A DNA stretch of 64,000 nucleotides from Dicyema japonicum. Taxonomy: Eukaryota > Dicyemida > Rhombozoa > Dicyemidae. The position numbers and the translations under genes were made by a program. Location of the stretch: NCBI GenBank assembly GCA_011109175.1, contig RDEW01000004.1, positions 892,030 to 956,029 of the forward strand, written 5' to 3'. Shown here in pieces: positions 1 through 10,882 of this stretch; positions within the stretch are counted from its first letter, which is position 1, and each line of letters opens with the position of its first letter. The notes beneath the pieces are model-generated. The model was not told the DNA's origin and made no database searches. It saw only the letters and a program-made list of their open reading frames with translations.

Positions 1-1278
1 TGTCGAGGTGGTTAACTAGATGCTGCCATCTCTTGTCCTTGTGTTCTTTTATGCTCTGACAGATCCTTTTATTCAGTTGTCTGAGGGCTGTCAAAGACTT
101 CATGTCCAACAGATGGCATCTCTTCAGCCGGTCTCTTTGTTTTATAAGACTTATTGTATAAGAGCTGAGGGTAGGAATAAACTTCTTGTATGACGATATA
201 GGAATAAAAATATGGTCAGCTTTCTGAATGGCAGCGCTGATAATTTCTGCGGCCTCGTCAATAGAGCGTATTGGGAGGATAATCTCCTGGCCAAGAATTT
301 ATCCACAAGGTTACTGAAACCAGACCAGTCAACCTTCGTATAATCCTTGAATCTTTTTGATTCCGCCGGCCGTCTCCTGTATCGTCGAAGACCTCTCAAT
401 TTTAGAAGGATTGGATTGTGGTCACTGGAGAAGCCGTAAAAGACGTTCCAGGAAATGAGTCCAGCCAGAGAAGGTGAGCATAGTGTTAAGTCGGGGATGT
501 GCAGCTGTCAGTCATCCTTAATGGGGTCCTCGTATGTGAGTTAGGGTTGTTCAGTATAATCAGGTCAGGAAGATAATTTGCAATGAGTTCTCCTCGGTTA
601 TCAGAGGATTGGGAAGTGAGCCAAACTGGATGTCGTGCATTAAGATCCCCACATAACAGTAGATTTTTCAATGTTGAAATGCGTGATAAATCAGGGGTGT
701 AAGATGACGGACACGATCCTTGTGGAGGAATATATAATTAGCCAAATGGATCCAAAAGGACGGGAATAACTCCATTTTGACAGTAATCTGCTCCAAAGTC
801 TTGTCGGAGCCAAGAAGCTCTGAGGTTCGTTGAGTTGTATCCATAAAAGAATATCGTTCTTTATAATAGTAAGTAGTCCTCCTCCGCGTCCTCCCTGACG
901 ATCTTTACGGATCACTGTGTATCCGGGAAAAGAGGGTGTTGGTATGGAGGGAGATAGCTTGGACTCCTGTATTAAAGCGAGGTCAGCCTCATTTTCGCGG
1001 AGGAGTGCCCGGAGTTCAAAGATTTTCTTCCTGATCCCATTCGTATTCAGTTGTATAATTGTAAAACCTCTCCATGGACCAGGATTGGTTTCGACGTCCC
1101 CACATAGAAGAATCAAAAGTCTGGATAAATGGGGACCCAGACAGGGTCGAAGACACAGGAGATGAGAGGACCACCGGACGGTGGGGAGAAGCTGTTGGCT
1201 CTTTTCGTTCCATTTTGGAATGGGTGACACCGTTTCTGGTGAGCCACATGACACGACGCTAACATGAATTAAATCCAC
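1..1278 (-). mobile_element. LINE-A: APE-type non-LTR retrotransposon, 5' part, with 2A-like peptide
   Basis: Read from 1278 down to 1 and running off the window. The first ~68 codons encode a leader ending in a 2A-like motif. After it comes an apurinic-type endonuclease domain with QLNTNGI, the QESKL box and the YTVIRKDRQGGRGGG loop. A frameshift follows near 800-840, then CGDLNARHPVW (651-620 region), the catalytic GDxNxxH box. From about 400 down is the endonuclease-RT linker, with a run resembling the YTKVDWSGF linker of LINE-B (YKRADWRLY). The RT itself lies outside the window. Known from families: 2A peptides occur in CR1, L2, Crack and Rex1-type elements, so this is probably one of those clades; I cannot place it more precisely. 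Dead copy because of the frameshift. Confidence 0.85.
1075..1104 (-). other. 2A-like ribosome-skipping motif in LINE-A
   Basis: Codons 59-68 of the minus-strand frame read CGDVETNPGP, an exact match to the D-(V/I)-E-x-N-P-G-P consensus, preceded by the usual leucine-rich stretch (SRLLILL). In characterised elements translation skips the Gly-Pro bond, releasing the N-terminal leader from the endonuclease/RT protein. Activity here is inferred. Confidence 0.9.
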
Positions 1279-1412
1279 AATACATCATGTTCCGGAAGTC
1301 AGCAGTCACTATTTACTAAGAATAGAAAGATGGGAACGCAAACAATTGATGTCATGTTAAAATGGAGTACCTATACTACAAAAGAAATCTCAGAAGATAC
1401 TGGGAGTAACTT

Positions 1413-2690
1413 TTGATACTTTTTTGCCTCTCAGCCCATATCAACCTGTGCAAAGAAGATCAATTTTGTAAAAGCCTTCCTTTAGAACTGTGGAGGAATT
1501 TATCCGCCAGGTGTCTGGACTCTCTACAAGCAGTATATCTAGACAACAATAGGATATGCATGTGCTCCGTTGGGATCCTACCTAGCGGCAACTAATAATT
1601 AAAGAGTGTATACATGTGCTTCATTGACTATCGAAAGCTTTTGATTCCGTTATACATGACAAGCTGTGGTCCGCTTAAAAGAATTTGGATTCGATGCCAT
1701 CTGATATGCTTATCAAATCTCTTTATAAAGATCAAGAAGCTATTGTTAGAACAGTGTATGGAGATACCGAATAGTTCAAAATTGGTAAAGGAGTAAGACA
1801 AGGATGCTTATTATCTCCTATCCTATTCAATATTTATGCCGAAATGATCATGACTAAATTGGAAACTGTAACAAATAACGGGATTAAAATTGGAGGCAGG
1901 AAACATCAATAATTTGCGCTATGCTGACGATACAACCTTACTGGCTGAAACAGAGGATGGCCTCAGGGAGTTGATTCTAAGATTCAGAGAAGAGAGCGCC
2001 GTCTTTGGTTTATTGCTAAATATCAAGACCAAAATTAGGACTACTGCTAATAATGGAATAATGGAACTAAAAATTGGGAATGAGAAAATAGAGAGTTGCA
2101 ATAATGTGTCTTTCTGGAATGTCTAGTTAATCGGAATGATGACGGAGGTGGGAAATCAAGAGGCGAATTGCCATGGGACGAGAAAACCTTCCAGAGAATG
2201 AATAGAAATTGGAAGAGCAAGATATTTGCTTAAGGACCAAATGCAGACTGGTTAATGCAATTGTGTTCCCGGTTTTTTCTATACGGTGCAGAATCATGGA
2301 TACTGAAAAAAAACGGATTGACGAAAAATTGAAGCTTTTGAGCTGTGGTGCTGGAGGAGGTTACTTAGAATCCCTTGGACTTCCAAAATAACAAACATCG
2401 ATGTACTCAAAGGGTAGAGACGGATATTTCGCTAAGGGAAAATCGTAAAACACAGATTGGCGTTCTTTGGGCATGTTGTCGCTCTGATTCACTGGAACGA
2501 CCATTATGCTGAGAAATATTACTGGGAAGAGAAGACCTGGCCGACCAAGGACTCGATGGCTATCCACGGTGGAAGACGTCACGAGAATGCCTATATCAAG
2601 GCTACTCCAAATTGCAACGGATCGGGAGAGTGGAAAAAACTCGTTCATGAGATCTCCAAGGGTCGGACACGACTAAATTAGACAAACATA
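1413..2690 (+). mobile_element. RTE-like LINE fragment (RT and C-terminal region), decayed
   Basis: Successive frames give FIDYRK (RT block with the D of 'DYRKAFD'), then GKGVRQGCLLSPILFN, NLRYADDTTLLAETEDG (YADD catalytic box) and NIKTKI, followed by the post-RT 'thumb' and a C-terminal GHV...RRPRPR-like stretch to about 2690. The block order and wording resemble BovB/RTE elements closely. At least four frameshifts and stops. No EN domain is visible upstream, so it is 5' truncated. Bases 1279-1412 between this and LINE-A hold nothing I recognise. Confidence 0.8.
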
Positions 2691-3699
2691 ACATAACTGA
2701 AATTAATGTGAGAATTGAATCTCTTTCCTTCTACTATTCTTTCAAATCATAAACTCAGTTTTGATGACGACGTAAGAATTGCGTAAGATTTATCAGTTAA
2801 TTGGTTTCGAAATTTGGTTTTGATCTATGTGAGTCTGCTGAAAAGAGCTTCACAAATATACGTTGATTAAAATATACAGACGCATTGTAACCAAATTTGG
2901 GTATTTTAAAATTGAAATTCAACTCCAAAATTCTAATAGTTGATTTTTAAATATTGTGGTGAGCTCTATATCCGACTGCATTTCATGAACTTATTTTAAA
3001 TTCGTCTGGAGCGGTTGCAGGATCTATTCGACATTATATGACTTAAGACACAATATAATAAATTGACAAATCAGGCAATGTGCGTTGCCATCGTCTTCGA
3101 AACGAGAAATTTTTGCTCCCATTCGTGGTTAAATGCACGATTTTTCTGAATAAAAATTAAATTTTTATGTGGAATAAACTCAAACACATAGTAGAAGTTA
3201 GATCATAGCAAATGCAAAAAATACAAATATTGATACAATTCTTAAGAGGAAATGGGTTTTCAATCATGAAAGCTACTACCGGAAAATAATAGTTTTTGTT
3301 CATTATTATTTATTTAACACCCCAAAACCACGGTAAACCAAACTAATTATCACGTGACCCAGATGCATTTAAATAATGACTTCATCTCTGCCCAGTGTTC
3401 CCCCCGCGTGCCCGCGCATGATCGTACGACTAACTTAATTTACTGGGCTGCATTTCCGCATTCTGGAATCTAGTCTCATAAAGACCTCCAGAGGAGTCGT
3501 TCCGGTTCAGTGTTACATAAATATGTTTGTGCATCTTAATAAGTGTTTACAGAAATATGTTTTGCGTTTAATTTAGATTTATATTAAAAAAATTGTGATT
3601 TCTTTAATGGGTTAATTTAGAACCCCAGAGGTTTCGGCTGTGACAGAATTGAAGACAAACCGTCATTCTAAGGTCATGTAGTGTTTCTTTCATGGTTTC
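2691..3699. other. Non-coding interval with one dispersed repeat
   Basis: No gene seen. 2698-2775 (AATTAATGTGAGAATTGAAT ... TTTTGATGACGACGTA) recurs at 26868-26946 directly inside a hAT-like terminal sequence, so this may be the tail of a hAT derivative. The stretch near 3340-3370 resembles the end of LINE-B (TTATCACGTGACCC). Confidence 0.4.
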
Positions 3700-3900
3700 A
3701 GCTTTTTGCCTTGTTCAAAAGTGGCGAAATGGGACCCACCTGACTTGGGAAACGCCCAGATCCTGGAAGGAATCAAAAAATTTTTTTCTTCCCTACCCCA
3801 GTGAGGGGTTTCCCATAATGGCCGATACATGGAAAGGATGAATCCCACTCCGACCACGCAAACAGGACATTCCATATTAGACGTTAATTAACTCAACTCT
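3700..3900 (+). repeat. Dispersed repeat family C, copy 1
   Basis: Shares the order 'GTGGCG...GGGACCCACCTGACTTGGG...CGCCCAGATCC...GATCAAA...CCCCAGTGAGGGGTTTCC' with copies at 10255-10425, 18800-18965 and 60800-60905. Best common core is a G/C-rich GGCG.CCCARTGCC.GGCCGGGATCA block set in AT-rich DNA. No coding frame and no clear terminal repeats; class unknown. Confidence 0.5.
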
Positions 3901-4126
3901 TCCGGTATAACTGGGCTGCCTTAAATAGACTCTAGAGTCCCTAATTTATTTATTTAGAACCTGGGATCACCGAGTAATAAAAAACGTAAAAGTTAGGTAA
4001 TCCCAGTACCCGTAAGAGCCCTCTCTGACCCCTGCAGAAGAATCCGCTGGAAAAGACTCCCTGATAACTCATTAAAAACATGTTTGGCTAGTTAACAAAA
4101 ACTTGTATTAATTAACATATATAAAA

Positions 4127-5322
4127 TCAAATATTATCAGAAATATATTTATGTATTCTAATAGTACGAAAATGATCATTAAGCAGATCAGACAACTGCA
4201 TAAACTTTGATGAACGAGTAAAGTAATCATGATATCCAAAAATAGTGTGCCCTATTCTGTGATCGGTTATTCTGTCCTGAGGTTGATTGTATGTTCGGAT
4301 TTTGAATGAACGTTCCTTGAGGACAAATAGGGATCTCTTTGTTCCTTAATTGTTGCACTCAGCTTTCCACGCTCCATATTTTCTAGCCTTGCTTTATCGT
4401 GAGAATAAACCTGTTTTTAAGAGCCACGAGGGCCTTTTTAATATTCGCGCCAAGGACTCTCTCCTCCTGGTTACTAATGGCAATGCCAGTCGGAGTGTGT
4501 ATAATTCTCACAGCAGTCCTTGACTTATTGACATGCTGTCCCCGTGTCCAGAAGCTCTGAAAGTCTGGATTTCTAAATCACGGTCGTCCAAATTAATGTC
4601 CACCGTTGTGGAATCAGGCCTCACTCCAATAGCAACAGTGCTAGTGTGAACTCTCCCACTTTTCTCAGTTAATGGCACTCTTTGAACTCGATGAACTCCT
4701 CCCTCGTGCTCGAATATTGAGAAAGCCCTATCCCCAACCACTTTAGCGGATAACCACATACTATTTTCTGTTTCCAGTTGTTTGAAGGCCAAATTGTTGT
4801 CAACTGCTAATAATTGATACAAGGAAAAGAGTTCTTTAGCAAAAATATTCGACTCAGTTCCCCCAACCCCCGGGACTATTTCGAGGATCACAGAATCTTG
4901 GTTTGGAGCTATTCTTTCATAAATGAGCTGAAGTATCTAAATTATAACAAAAACTAACTGAATTTCTTAATTCTTCTATATTTCGGTTATTCAACTCAAG
5001 TTCACTTTGGGCAGCATCATGCATTTCATTTTCCTCCCCAGAAACTGAAATAATCCTAGAAGTAACCAATCAGACCATCCAGATCGCTTTTGTACTGAAT
5101 CAGATCTCTGAGGGAACAGATTGAATGGAATAATCCTTGAAGATCCTGAATTTCATTTTCTTCCTTTGTGGTAACTTTCTCCATAACTTCCAACGATTTA
5201 TAGCGATTGTACGAGTCTACGAGGTATTGGTTTATTAGAGAATCCTTTGGGAAAAGAATTGGTAGTAAGGATTGACAGAACAAACGAGTGGGTTGTAATT
5301 TTCTTATTATATAGAGATTCAT
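4127..5322 (-). CDS. Mitochondrial peptide chain release factor RF1 (mtRF1a-like), with two 1-nt frameshifts
   Basis: Class-I release factor that ends mitochondrial translation at UAA/UAG. The ATG at 5322 starts a basic, acid-poor leader (MNLYIIRKLQPTRLF) fitting a mitochondrial targeting peptide. The PCRF domain follows (ILEIVPGVGGTESNIFAKEL; GGVHRVQRVP), then the peptidyl-hydrolase core and the C-terminal RTYNQPQDRITDHRI block characteristic of RF1. Three introns of 22, 22 and 23 nt are removed (the first starts at GTTACTTCTAGG). Odd: one G is missing at 4540-4543, exactly in the GGQ loop (SGHG-GQHVNKS), and one base is missing near 4320. Counting both gives 377 codons including the stop, against ~380 residues for human MTRF1L. 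Either sequencing error or pseudogene. Neighbour SINE-A at 6 kb is unrelated. Confidence 0.85.
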
Positions 5323-5975
5323 TTCACACTTAAACAAAACATTATACAAAATTTAAATTCAAGTATTTTAATTTTAATTATATTTTCAGTTTATTAAAAA
5401 TTAACAATTTTGGTCATTCGGTTTTAGAAAAACTCAACTAAACTAAGGCCAGTAGTGGTTAGGATGTCACGGCATTAATTCTCCGTTGTATGATTCCCCA
5501 CTGGTTACTTGGCTATTTTTCTACCTTCCCACATTCCTTCTCTTCCTTAGTTTACTAGATTATCCGGAGTTAATTTATTTACCCCCGGTCCCTTCGAGTG
5601 AAAGAAACCGTCTGCTAACAAAACGCAAAGAGTGGAAACTCTCAGAGATCCTACAGGTATATTTGTTTCTGTGAGGAATTCGGTGGTGGACCCGGACAAG
5701 AGTTAATAGAATAAATAATTAGACTAAAACGATTCAATAATTCCCTTACTATTAACTTCTATTTATTAGCTAAGCAATCATTGACTCATTTAATTATCCC
5801 ATACATGCAACTTCTGACAGATGGCCCTCCATGTTTTTTTATTTCCTGGGCAGGTGGGATTTGAGCCAGGATTTCCTAGTTCAAAACTTCAAGGTCAGTC
5901 ACTCTGTCCATACTCACGAAAGAAGGAAGACAAGTGATTTCATCCATCATAAAGCGACTCATTCAACCCTGATTG
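5323..5975. other. Intergenic, nothing recognised
   Basis: The stretch near 5448-5475 (CCAGTAGTGGTTAGGATGTC) has a pol III box-A look but no matching box B at the right distance, so I do not call a tRNA or SINE. No supported coding frame. Confidence 0.3.
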
Positions 5976-5999
5976 TTAACTTGGAAACATAATGATAAT

Positions 6000-6300
6000 A
6001 CGAAGAGCCATATTAGCTATAGCTCCCCCAGACAGGACACAAACTTCATTTAAATAAAGAACAGTTATCATAACTAATCGACAAAGGAGAATCAAGGAAT
6101 GCTCTTCATTTCTTTTTTTTGTTGGATGAGTCTTTTTATAGACGATCCGGTTCCGTAGTGAGATGTTCACTAATGACAGCGTCACTCGTCAAGCCGAAGT
6201 ATCGTAGATGCTTGGAACCTTTAGCCGGAATGTACAGCAGCGAGATTCGACCTAGGGGCCATCAGATCTTATTGCCAGGTACACTGCGTCATATATTTCT
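6000..6300 (-). repeat. SINE-A copy (tRNA-derived), diverged
   Basis: Reverse complement of the full SINE-A at 37641-37950. The tail side (ATAGCTCCCCCAGACAGGAC) is at 6018-6037, the central GTCACTCGTCAAG block at 6180, and the degenerate box B (GAGATTCGACC) at 6242-6252. The 3' half is well kept and the head is worn. Confidence 0.75.
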
Positions 6301-6427
6301 ATAGGAAATATTAGTTTATCTAAAAATACACGACAGCTTTGAAGTTGTTACTAGATAATCTGCAAAAATGCATCATTGGTTCTTTGATTTTCTGAATTTT
6401 ATTTAGAAATTTTTTAAAATATAATTT

Positions 6428-6603
6428 GTAGTCGCTGTTGAGACGTTTAGTTCTTGGGCTTCGACGCTGGAATTTTTGAGTCGTCTAGGGAATCGGATTT
6501 CTGCATGTACAGGAGATCCTCGTAAGCGCTGCTGGTTACTCTGGCAAATCTCGCTCGCCATCCTGAGAGGGAATAGTTACGCAGTCAGGGGTGTTGTTTG
6601 ACC
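6428..6603 (+). mobile_element. LINE-D-type 3' fragment (C-terminal tail of ORF)
   Basis: One frame reads VAVETFSSWASTLEFL, LGNRISACTGDPRKR and WQISLAILRGNSYAV before a TGA at 6603. The pattern VET-x-G...LG.RI..TGDPRE..WL...ISLA..RGN...I is the C terminus shared by all LINE-D fragments in the window. 5' truncated, as is usual for LINE insertions. Confidence 0.75.
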
Positions 6604-7052
6604 ATTTGTTCATTTTATTGTGTCATTAATAAACTATTTGCATTAAATTGTGCATATTCAAAAAGTTTCGAGTTTATTACAAGTGGCCTTAACTTTGAAA
6701 AGTATTATTCCCTAAATTTCACACTGATCGTCATTCACTAATTTCTAAGGAAATTATGTAAAGCAAATTATTAACATTTTTAATAGGAAATTATTAATGC
6801 AAATTATTAACACTCTTATGATAAGATGAACATGAAAATTCCAAAGATCGAGATAACTCCGACCTAACCCATCTTGGCCCAATGGTCCTACCTTGAGATA
6901 CCCTAATTTCAGACGACACCAACAGAAAACACGTTTTTTCGAGAAGTGTTAAAATATATCAACGACATAATAATTCAATAAATTGCGTTGTTTATCATTG
7001 AAGCAGTTCAACGGGAAATTTCGTTTAAAGTTCAAGAAATGCGCTATCTACA
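6604..7052. other. AT-rich upstream region of TCF/LEF
   Basis: No gene or repeat recognised. Contains a short imperfect duplication around 6760-6810 (GAAATTATTAATG and GCAAATTATTAACA). Would hold the promoter and 5' UTR of the downstream gene, but no motif can be defended. Confidence 0.3.
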
Positions 7053-8007
7053 ATGACAGAAAGGGATTCACCTTATGATAACGTCAAGGTTTTTCAAGAC
7101 GAAGGGGACGGGGGAGAAATGTCTTCTGAATTCACTATGGAAGGGATCGGACTCATAAAGGAGATTTTCATGGGAAATTCAATTTATGTATATTAATAAA
7201 TATATTTCAAGACTCCACCGTCGATGATGTACTACGAAGGTACTGTTTATATGCAAAATAGGACTCCAACCGCAAAATATCTACAACCCAGTCTTCTTTA
7301 GTCCCTTTTTCCTCGAAAATTACCACGTACTTGTAAATTATTCATTAAGATGCACTCCCATCAGTATTATTCAGATAACTGCGTATTTCCTTACGAAGTG
7401 AACTATCCGTTTTTTTCCAATCAATTACTTGTGGGCAATCCGAATATAGGAAATTTCAAAGAAGACGGAAATATGTCTCCAAATAGATCTCACGAGTTGG
7501 ATCTTTCGACTAATTACAGCAAACCCGAGAAACGGTACATAAAAAAGCCACTCAATGCCTTTATGATTTTTATAAGGGAAAATAGAACCGAGATCATGTC
7601 GAATTGTGACATCAAAGAGTCAACCTACATCAATCAGATTCTCGGCAGGAAGGTATTATTAATGATTACTTCAGTGGCGGTCGCTTGATCCTGAACAAAA
7701 AAAGAAATACTACGAGGTCTCACGCAAGGAAAAGGAGCTTCACTCACGAATGTACCCAAATTGGAGTGCACGTGAAAACTATGCACTTCACAGTAAGAAA
7801 AATCGACAGAAAAAGTCCTCCCAACCTTCAACCGAATGCCCAGCGGCCAAAAAGTGTAGAGCAAAGTACGGACTCAAAGAAATCCAAAAATGGTGCGACC
7901 AATGCCGGTGATAACATCCTTTCTATTTTAGAGCAAAAAGGAAATGTACCAGGGCAACCAGAGAGGAGGTTAAAAAAAGAGAAGCACAAAATGATTTTTT
8001 TCCATGA
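7053..8007 (+). CDS. TCF/LEF family HMG-box transcription factor with C-clamp
   Basis: Nuclear DNA-binding effector of Wnt/beta-catenin signalling. Six exons, introns of 24, 22, 23, 22 and 24 nt (7188-7211, 7240-7261, 7327-7349, 7653-7674, 7908-7931); spliced length 840 nt, 279 residues. Residues ~9-22 (DNVKVFQDEGDGGE) match the N-terminal beta-catenin-binding motif. A Tyr/Phe/Asn-rich linker follows. The HMG box (~140-215) has the TCF signature IKKPLNAFM, KES.YINQILGRKW and YPNWSAREN. Behind it lies a C-clamp (~233-262): KKCRAKYGLKEIQKWCDQCR and then KRKC, i.e. all four cysteines. Shorter than vertebrate TCFs and lacks an obvious Groucho region. No in-frame damage. Alternative (SOX) is excluded by the C-clamp and the box wording. 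Confidence 0.95.
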
Positions 8008-8082
8008 TAATTCTCATGCTACGCTTAATTTGTCATGGCTTTGATGTTGCCTTTAATTTCAAGATATATAAAGAAAAATTTA

Positions 8083-8451
8083 TTAGTAAGTGAAATATCC
8101 CCTTGGTTTTTTTATATTGCTAATCTCCTCCTGTCTTTTTTTCTCATCATCAATGACTCTTCTCCAGTATTCCCACTCATTTTTATCAATCGAGTCCAGT
8201 GGAGGGTCTTCTTCTGTATTTATGGTCCACAACCAGGATGGATACTCGTTGTCATCCTTAATATCAGGATCTGATCCTTCACTAAGTATGTTCACCCCAC
8301 AGCAACGAGTTGACAATACTTGTGTGTTCTTTTCTACATATACTTTGACTTTCTTGGTCCCTGGACGGTTTTTTGAAGTTACTACAAACTAATGACTACA
8401 ATTAGATTTACCACTGTAAAATACACGAAATAATCTAAGCCCACTAGACAT
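8083..8451 (-). CDS. Mitochondrial large-subunit ribosomal protein mL54
   Basis: 112 residues from two exons; the single intron (30 nt, ending in GTTTGTAG) is the only choice that joins the ATG at 8451 to the conserved frame. Conserved mL54 pieces: KNRPGTKKVKVYVEKN, the VGGN-like GVNILSEGSD, then NEYPSWLWTIN and a C-terminal EYWRRVIDDEKKRQ helix. Component of the mitochondrial 39S subunit; the first ~20 residues (MSSGLRLFRVFYS) are basic/hydrophobic and fit an import leader. Lies tail-to-tail with TCF/LEF, the two stop codons 76 nt apart. Length is close to human MRPL54 (138). Confidence 0.85.
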
Positions 8452-8935
8452 AAAATAAATTTAAATTGTAAATTATATTAATTAACATTTAAATCATAAA
8501 TATATTCATGACCATGCACTCCGGAGAAAGATCACGAATGAGCATTAATTGCTACCGTCCTTCCACTGTTTCTTTTTAATAGGTGCTGGTCTCCTATAAG
8601 TTAGTGAGGCCGGGGATACTTAATTAACTAACTAACTTACTCCCTTTTTAGAGGAGTTGACCAGAACTAATGGCAGTAGTTTTCTGCGTTACTAGAAAAA
8701 ATAGGGAATCAATTTGGAGGAAAGTTATCCATGCAAAGGAATCACGATCAGCTTAAAGAAGGACACTGATTTCCTATGAAGAAATTTGAGAAAACACTTC
8801 CGAAAGACGGTGGGATTGCTAGGGATCTACTCGATGAGAGTCTGAAATTATTAAAAGTTAGGATTATTTAATTAGTTTTGTTTGACTTTTTCTTTCTCGG
8901 TATTTTTGTGGTTTCTTATTATAAGTATCAAAATA
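8452..8935. other. Intergenic, nothing recognised
   Basis: AT-rich, no supported frame, no repeat matched inside the window. Confidence 0.3.
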
Positions 8936-9110
8936 ACCGGGTGGCTAGGTGTTGGGCAAAGTGGCTTAGGTTACGGGTTCGATTCTCGCTGCTGTTCACC
9001 TGGTGGAAGGTTCCACGCATCTACGATGCTAAAAGAGCTTGACTTTCGATGGTTGCTTCTCACAATTTTGGGCTTATATGGAATCAACCATTAAGACCCC
9101 AGAGGAAAAT
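8936..9110 (+). repeat. SINE-A head (5' part) copy
   Basis: Begins CCGGGTGGCTAGGTG, has box B GGGTTCGATTCTCGC (8976-8990) and the post-tRNA block CTGGTGGAAGGTTCCACGCA, all in the order of the full copy at 37641. Diverges after ~9060; no SINE-A tail. Confidence 0.8.
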
Positions 9111-9329
9111 ATGTGGATATATTCTTTCACGATAGATGTGAGTAATTTCTTTTTTTCCATTTCCCGTGATATATAGTATGTGAACCAAAATAATCTAATC
9201 CATCCTCGGAGTTGCCAGAGAGACTGCCTTCTCAGTGCAATCGTATATGCAGTCTGACTTCAATATACGTCCCCCTTGAGGAATACTAATAGCCTCTATT
9301 AAACTCCTTAACTCTTTTGTTAATACATT

Positions 9330-9611
9330 GTTATTGATTTTGTATTACTGATAACCCAAGATCACTTGTTCAGAGGGCATGTATGAAGCTGGGGGAGTCG
9401 TATTTCGTGGTGGGAAGCATGATTGGTAATCAATGATGACAGCGAGGGTTCTTTTTTTTATAAAATCATAGCGAACAAGTTGGTTAGTAAGTAACAATTT
9501 TTTAGATTTTGTTGCATTTCTTGCAGGTCTCTTCTCTTCCAATAAGTTTTGACATCTTTCTTGCAGTTTTTCCAAAAAACATGACCACAAACCAAAAAGA
9601 CAATAACTCAC
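9330..9611 (-). mobile_element. LINE-D 5' fragment (PHD-like finger region), diverged
   Basis: An 88-codon open frame here looks gene-like, but its DNA aligns with the finger region of LINE-D at 55945-56150: GAAGAGAAGAGACCTGCAAG parallels GAAGATGAGATCTGCAAAAA, and the CCTCGCTGTCATC..GATTACCAATCATG stretch parallels CCTGGCTGTCATTTCCGATTGG. One frame keeps TCKKCN (first zinc pair). I therefore treat it as a decayed LINE piece. Confidence 0.6.
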
Positions 9612-9770
9612 ATGGTTTTTGGAAATAAGGTTATAATATTAGGATACGTAAGGTCATATCAAGAGTTCATCTATGAACCTAAAAACACACTCTTTTGTAG
9701 ATTGTAGTTTTTTATCCAGTCTCATAGAAAAAAAGCATTTACCTTTGACCTGAATAACCTCTTATAAAGT

Positions 9771-10067
9771 TTATAATAATTTGCAACAAAAAATGAAAAT
9801 AATCCAGCTGAGATAATTGAGTGGTTGAAAGTTCGAGCAGGCTCCCCAGCTTTCAACGCTGAGCTTGAAAGTCTGGACTGTTAAGTAAAGCATTTCCATC
9901 GAGAGAAAGAGAAGACAGTTACCCCGTCCGGTCGCTTTCCATCTCCACGATCCATTCCTACCGGTTCCAGAGATTACGGGAATCCAGTCGCGGGGGCATT
10001 CCTTTGGAACCGGCCAACTTTTAAAATATTTTTTAAGTTCCTTCCCAAAAATTGTTGATTCTTTCAA
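9771..10067 (-). other. Open frame of 98 codons, unrecognised
   Basis: Reads MKESTIFGKELKKYFKSWPV then CPRDWIPVISGTG. G/C content is higher than around it. No domain, no signal peptide, no flanking micro-introns that extend it. Could be a transposon remnant; weak as a gene. Confidence 0.2.
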
Positions 10068-10254
10068 ATTAAAGAAAATATATGGACTGCATCATTTGAA
10101 AGACATATCTTGGAGATTCCCCTTTACAAATTGAATCTTTCTTGTGTTAAGGCGATGTTGAATTTAAAAAAGATTCTTTTACATTCAAACTCAAAATTCA
10201 GTATCAAAACTAGACATTTAGTATCAAAAATATTAAGAATTGCTAAGGTTTTTA

Positions 10255-10425
10255 TCTCTAATCCCACACAGCTACCTACCAGGTCAAAGGTTTCAGTTTT
10301 GGTCTATGGGTTTTTCTGTTCCATAAAGGCGTCATTGGATTTACCTAACTCAGGAGACGCCTAATGTCAGGCCGGGATCAAAGAAAGATCCCTCTCTCTA
10401 CACCGATGCAAAAATCTGATGGATA
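10255..10425 (+). repeat. Dispersed repeat family C, copy 2
   Basis: Contains AAGGCGTCATTGGATTTACC, CAGGAGACGCC and TGTCAGGCCGGGATCAAAG, the core shared with 3700-3900, 18800-18965 and 60800-60905. Confidence 0.6.
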
Positions 10426-10742
10426 CTTGGAAATAATGTGATGGTTGAAAAGATTCGTCTCAGAAGCCGGAAATCGTGTAAAGTGGCAATCAAAAATATG
10501 CAAAGGAAGAAGCGTTTTGATTCCATAGTAAACCGCCTCTGTAATCGTTACAAATTTGAGGAACTGGCTCGTAGTTGCACAATATTGTTCAGTCTAATTA
10601 ATTGGACCAGATCACAACATCCAACCTATTGAAAATTTTTTAATTGAAATACAACGAAAACTATTAAAGGAGGCTGTTCTACCGAGCTGCCCTCTATTCA
10701 AATACTATCGAAATATCTACAATCATACAGAAATTGTGAGCC

Positions 10743-10882
10743 GATGAGAAGAGCTGTTCAGAATTTTTGACCCCGCCGGACTCGTCCTCACCTTTGTCGG
10801 TCTGGAGTCACTTAGTTAGATGAGAACTTTTATTTCTATCTCTTCGACCCAGTGATCCTGGGGGTAATAATAATAATAATAT
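10743..10882 (+). repeat. SINE-B copy, near full length
   Basis: Starts GATGAGAAGAGCTGTTCAGA, runs through CCCCGCCGGACTCGTCCTCA and CTTTGTCGGTCTGGAGTCAC, and ends CCAGTGATCCTGGGGG followed by (TAA)n. Same order as the 42198-42333 copy (opposite strand). About 120 bp body plus tail. No convincing A/B boxes, so the parent RNA is unknown. Confidence 0.8.

Noticed and set aside
5448-5540. tRNA gene or a fourth SINE (AGTGGTTAGGATGTC)
   Set aside because: Only the box-A-like word is present; no box B or acceptor stem pairing.
7634-7864. Minus-strand frame opposite TCF/LEF
   Set aside because: Shadow of the HMG-box and C-clamp exons.
8936-9010. Functional tRNA gene at the GGTTCGATTC box
   Set aside because: It continues into the SINE-A body and lacks pairing acceptor arms; same for 26994 and 37685.
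9345-9611. 88-codon frame as a host gene
   Set aside because: Its DNA aligns with the finger region of LINE-D at 55.95-56.15 kb.
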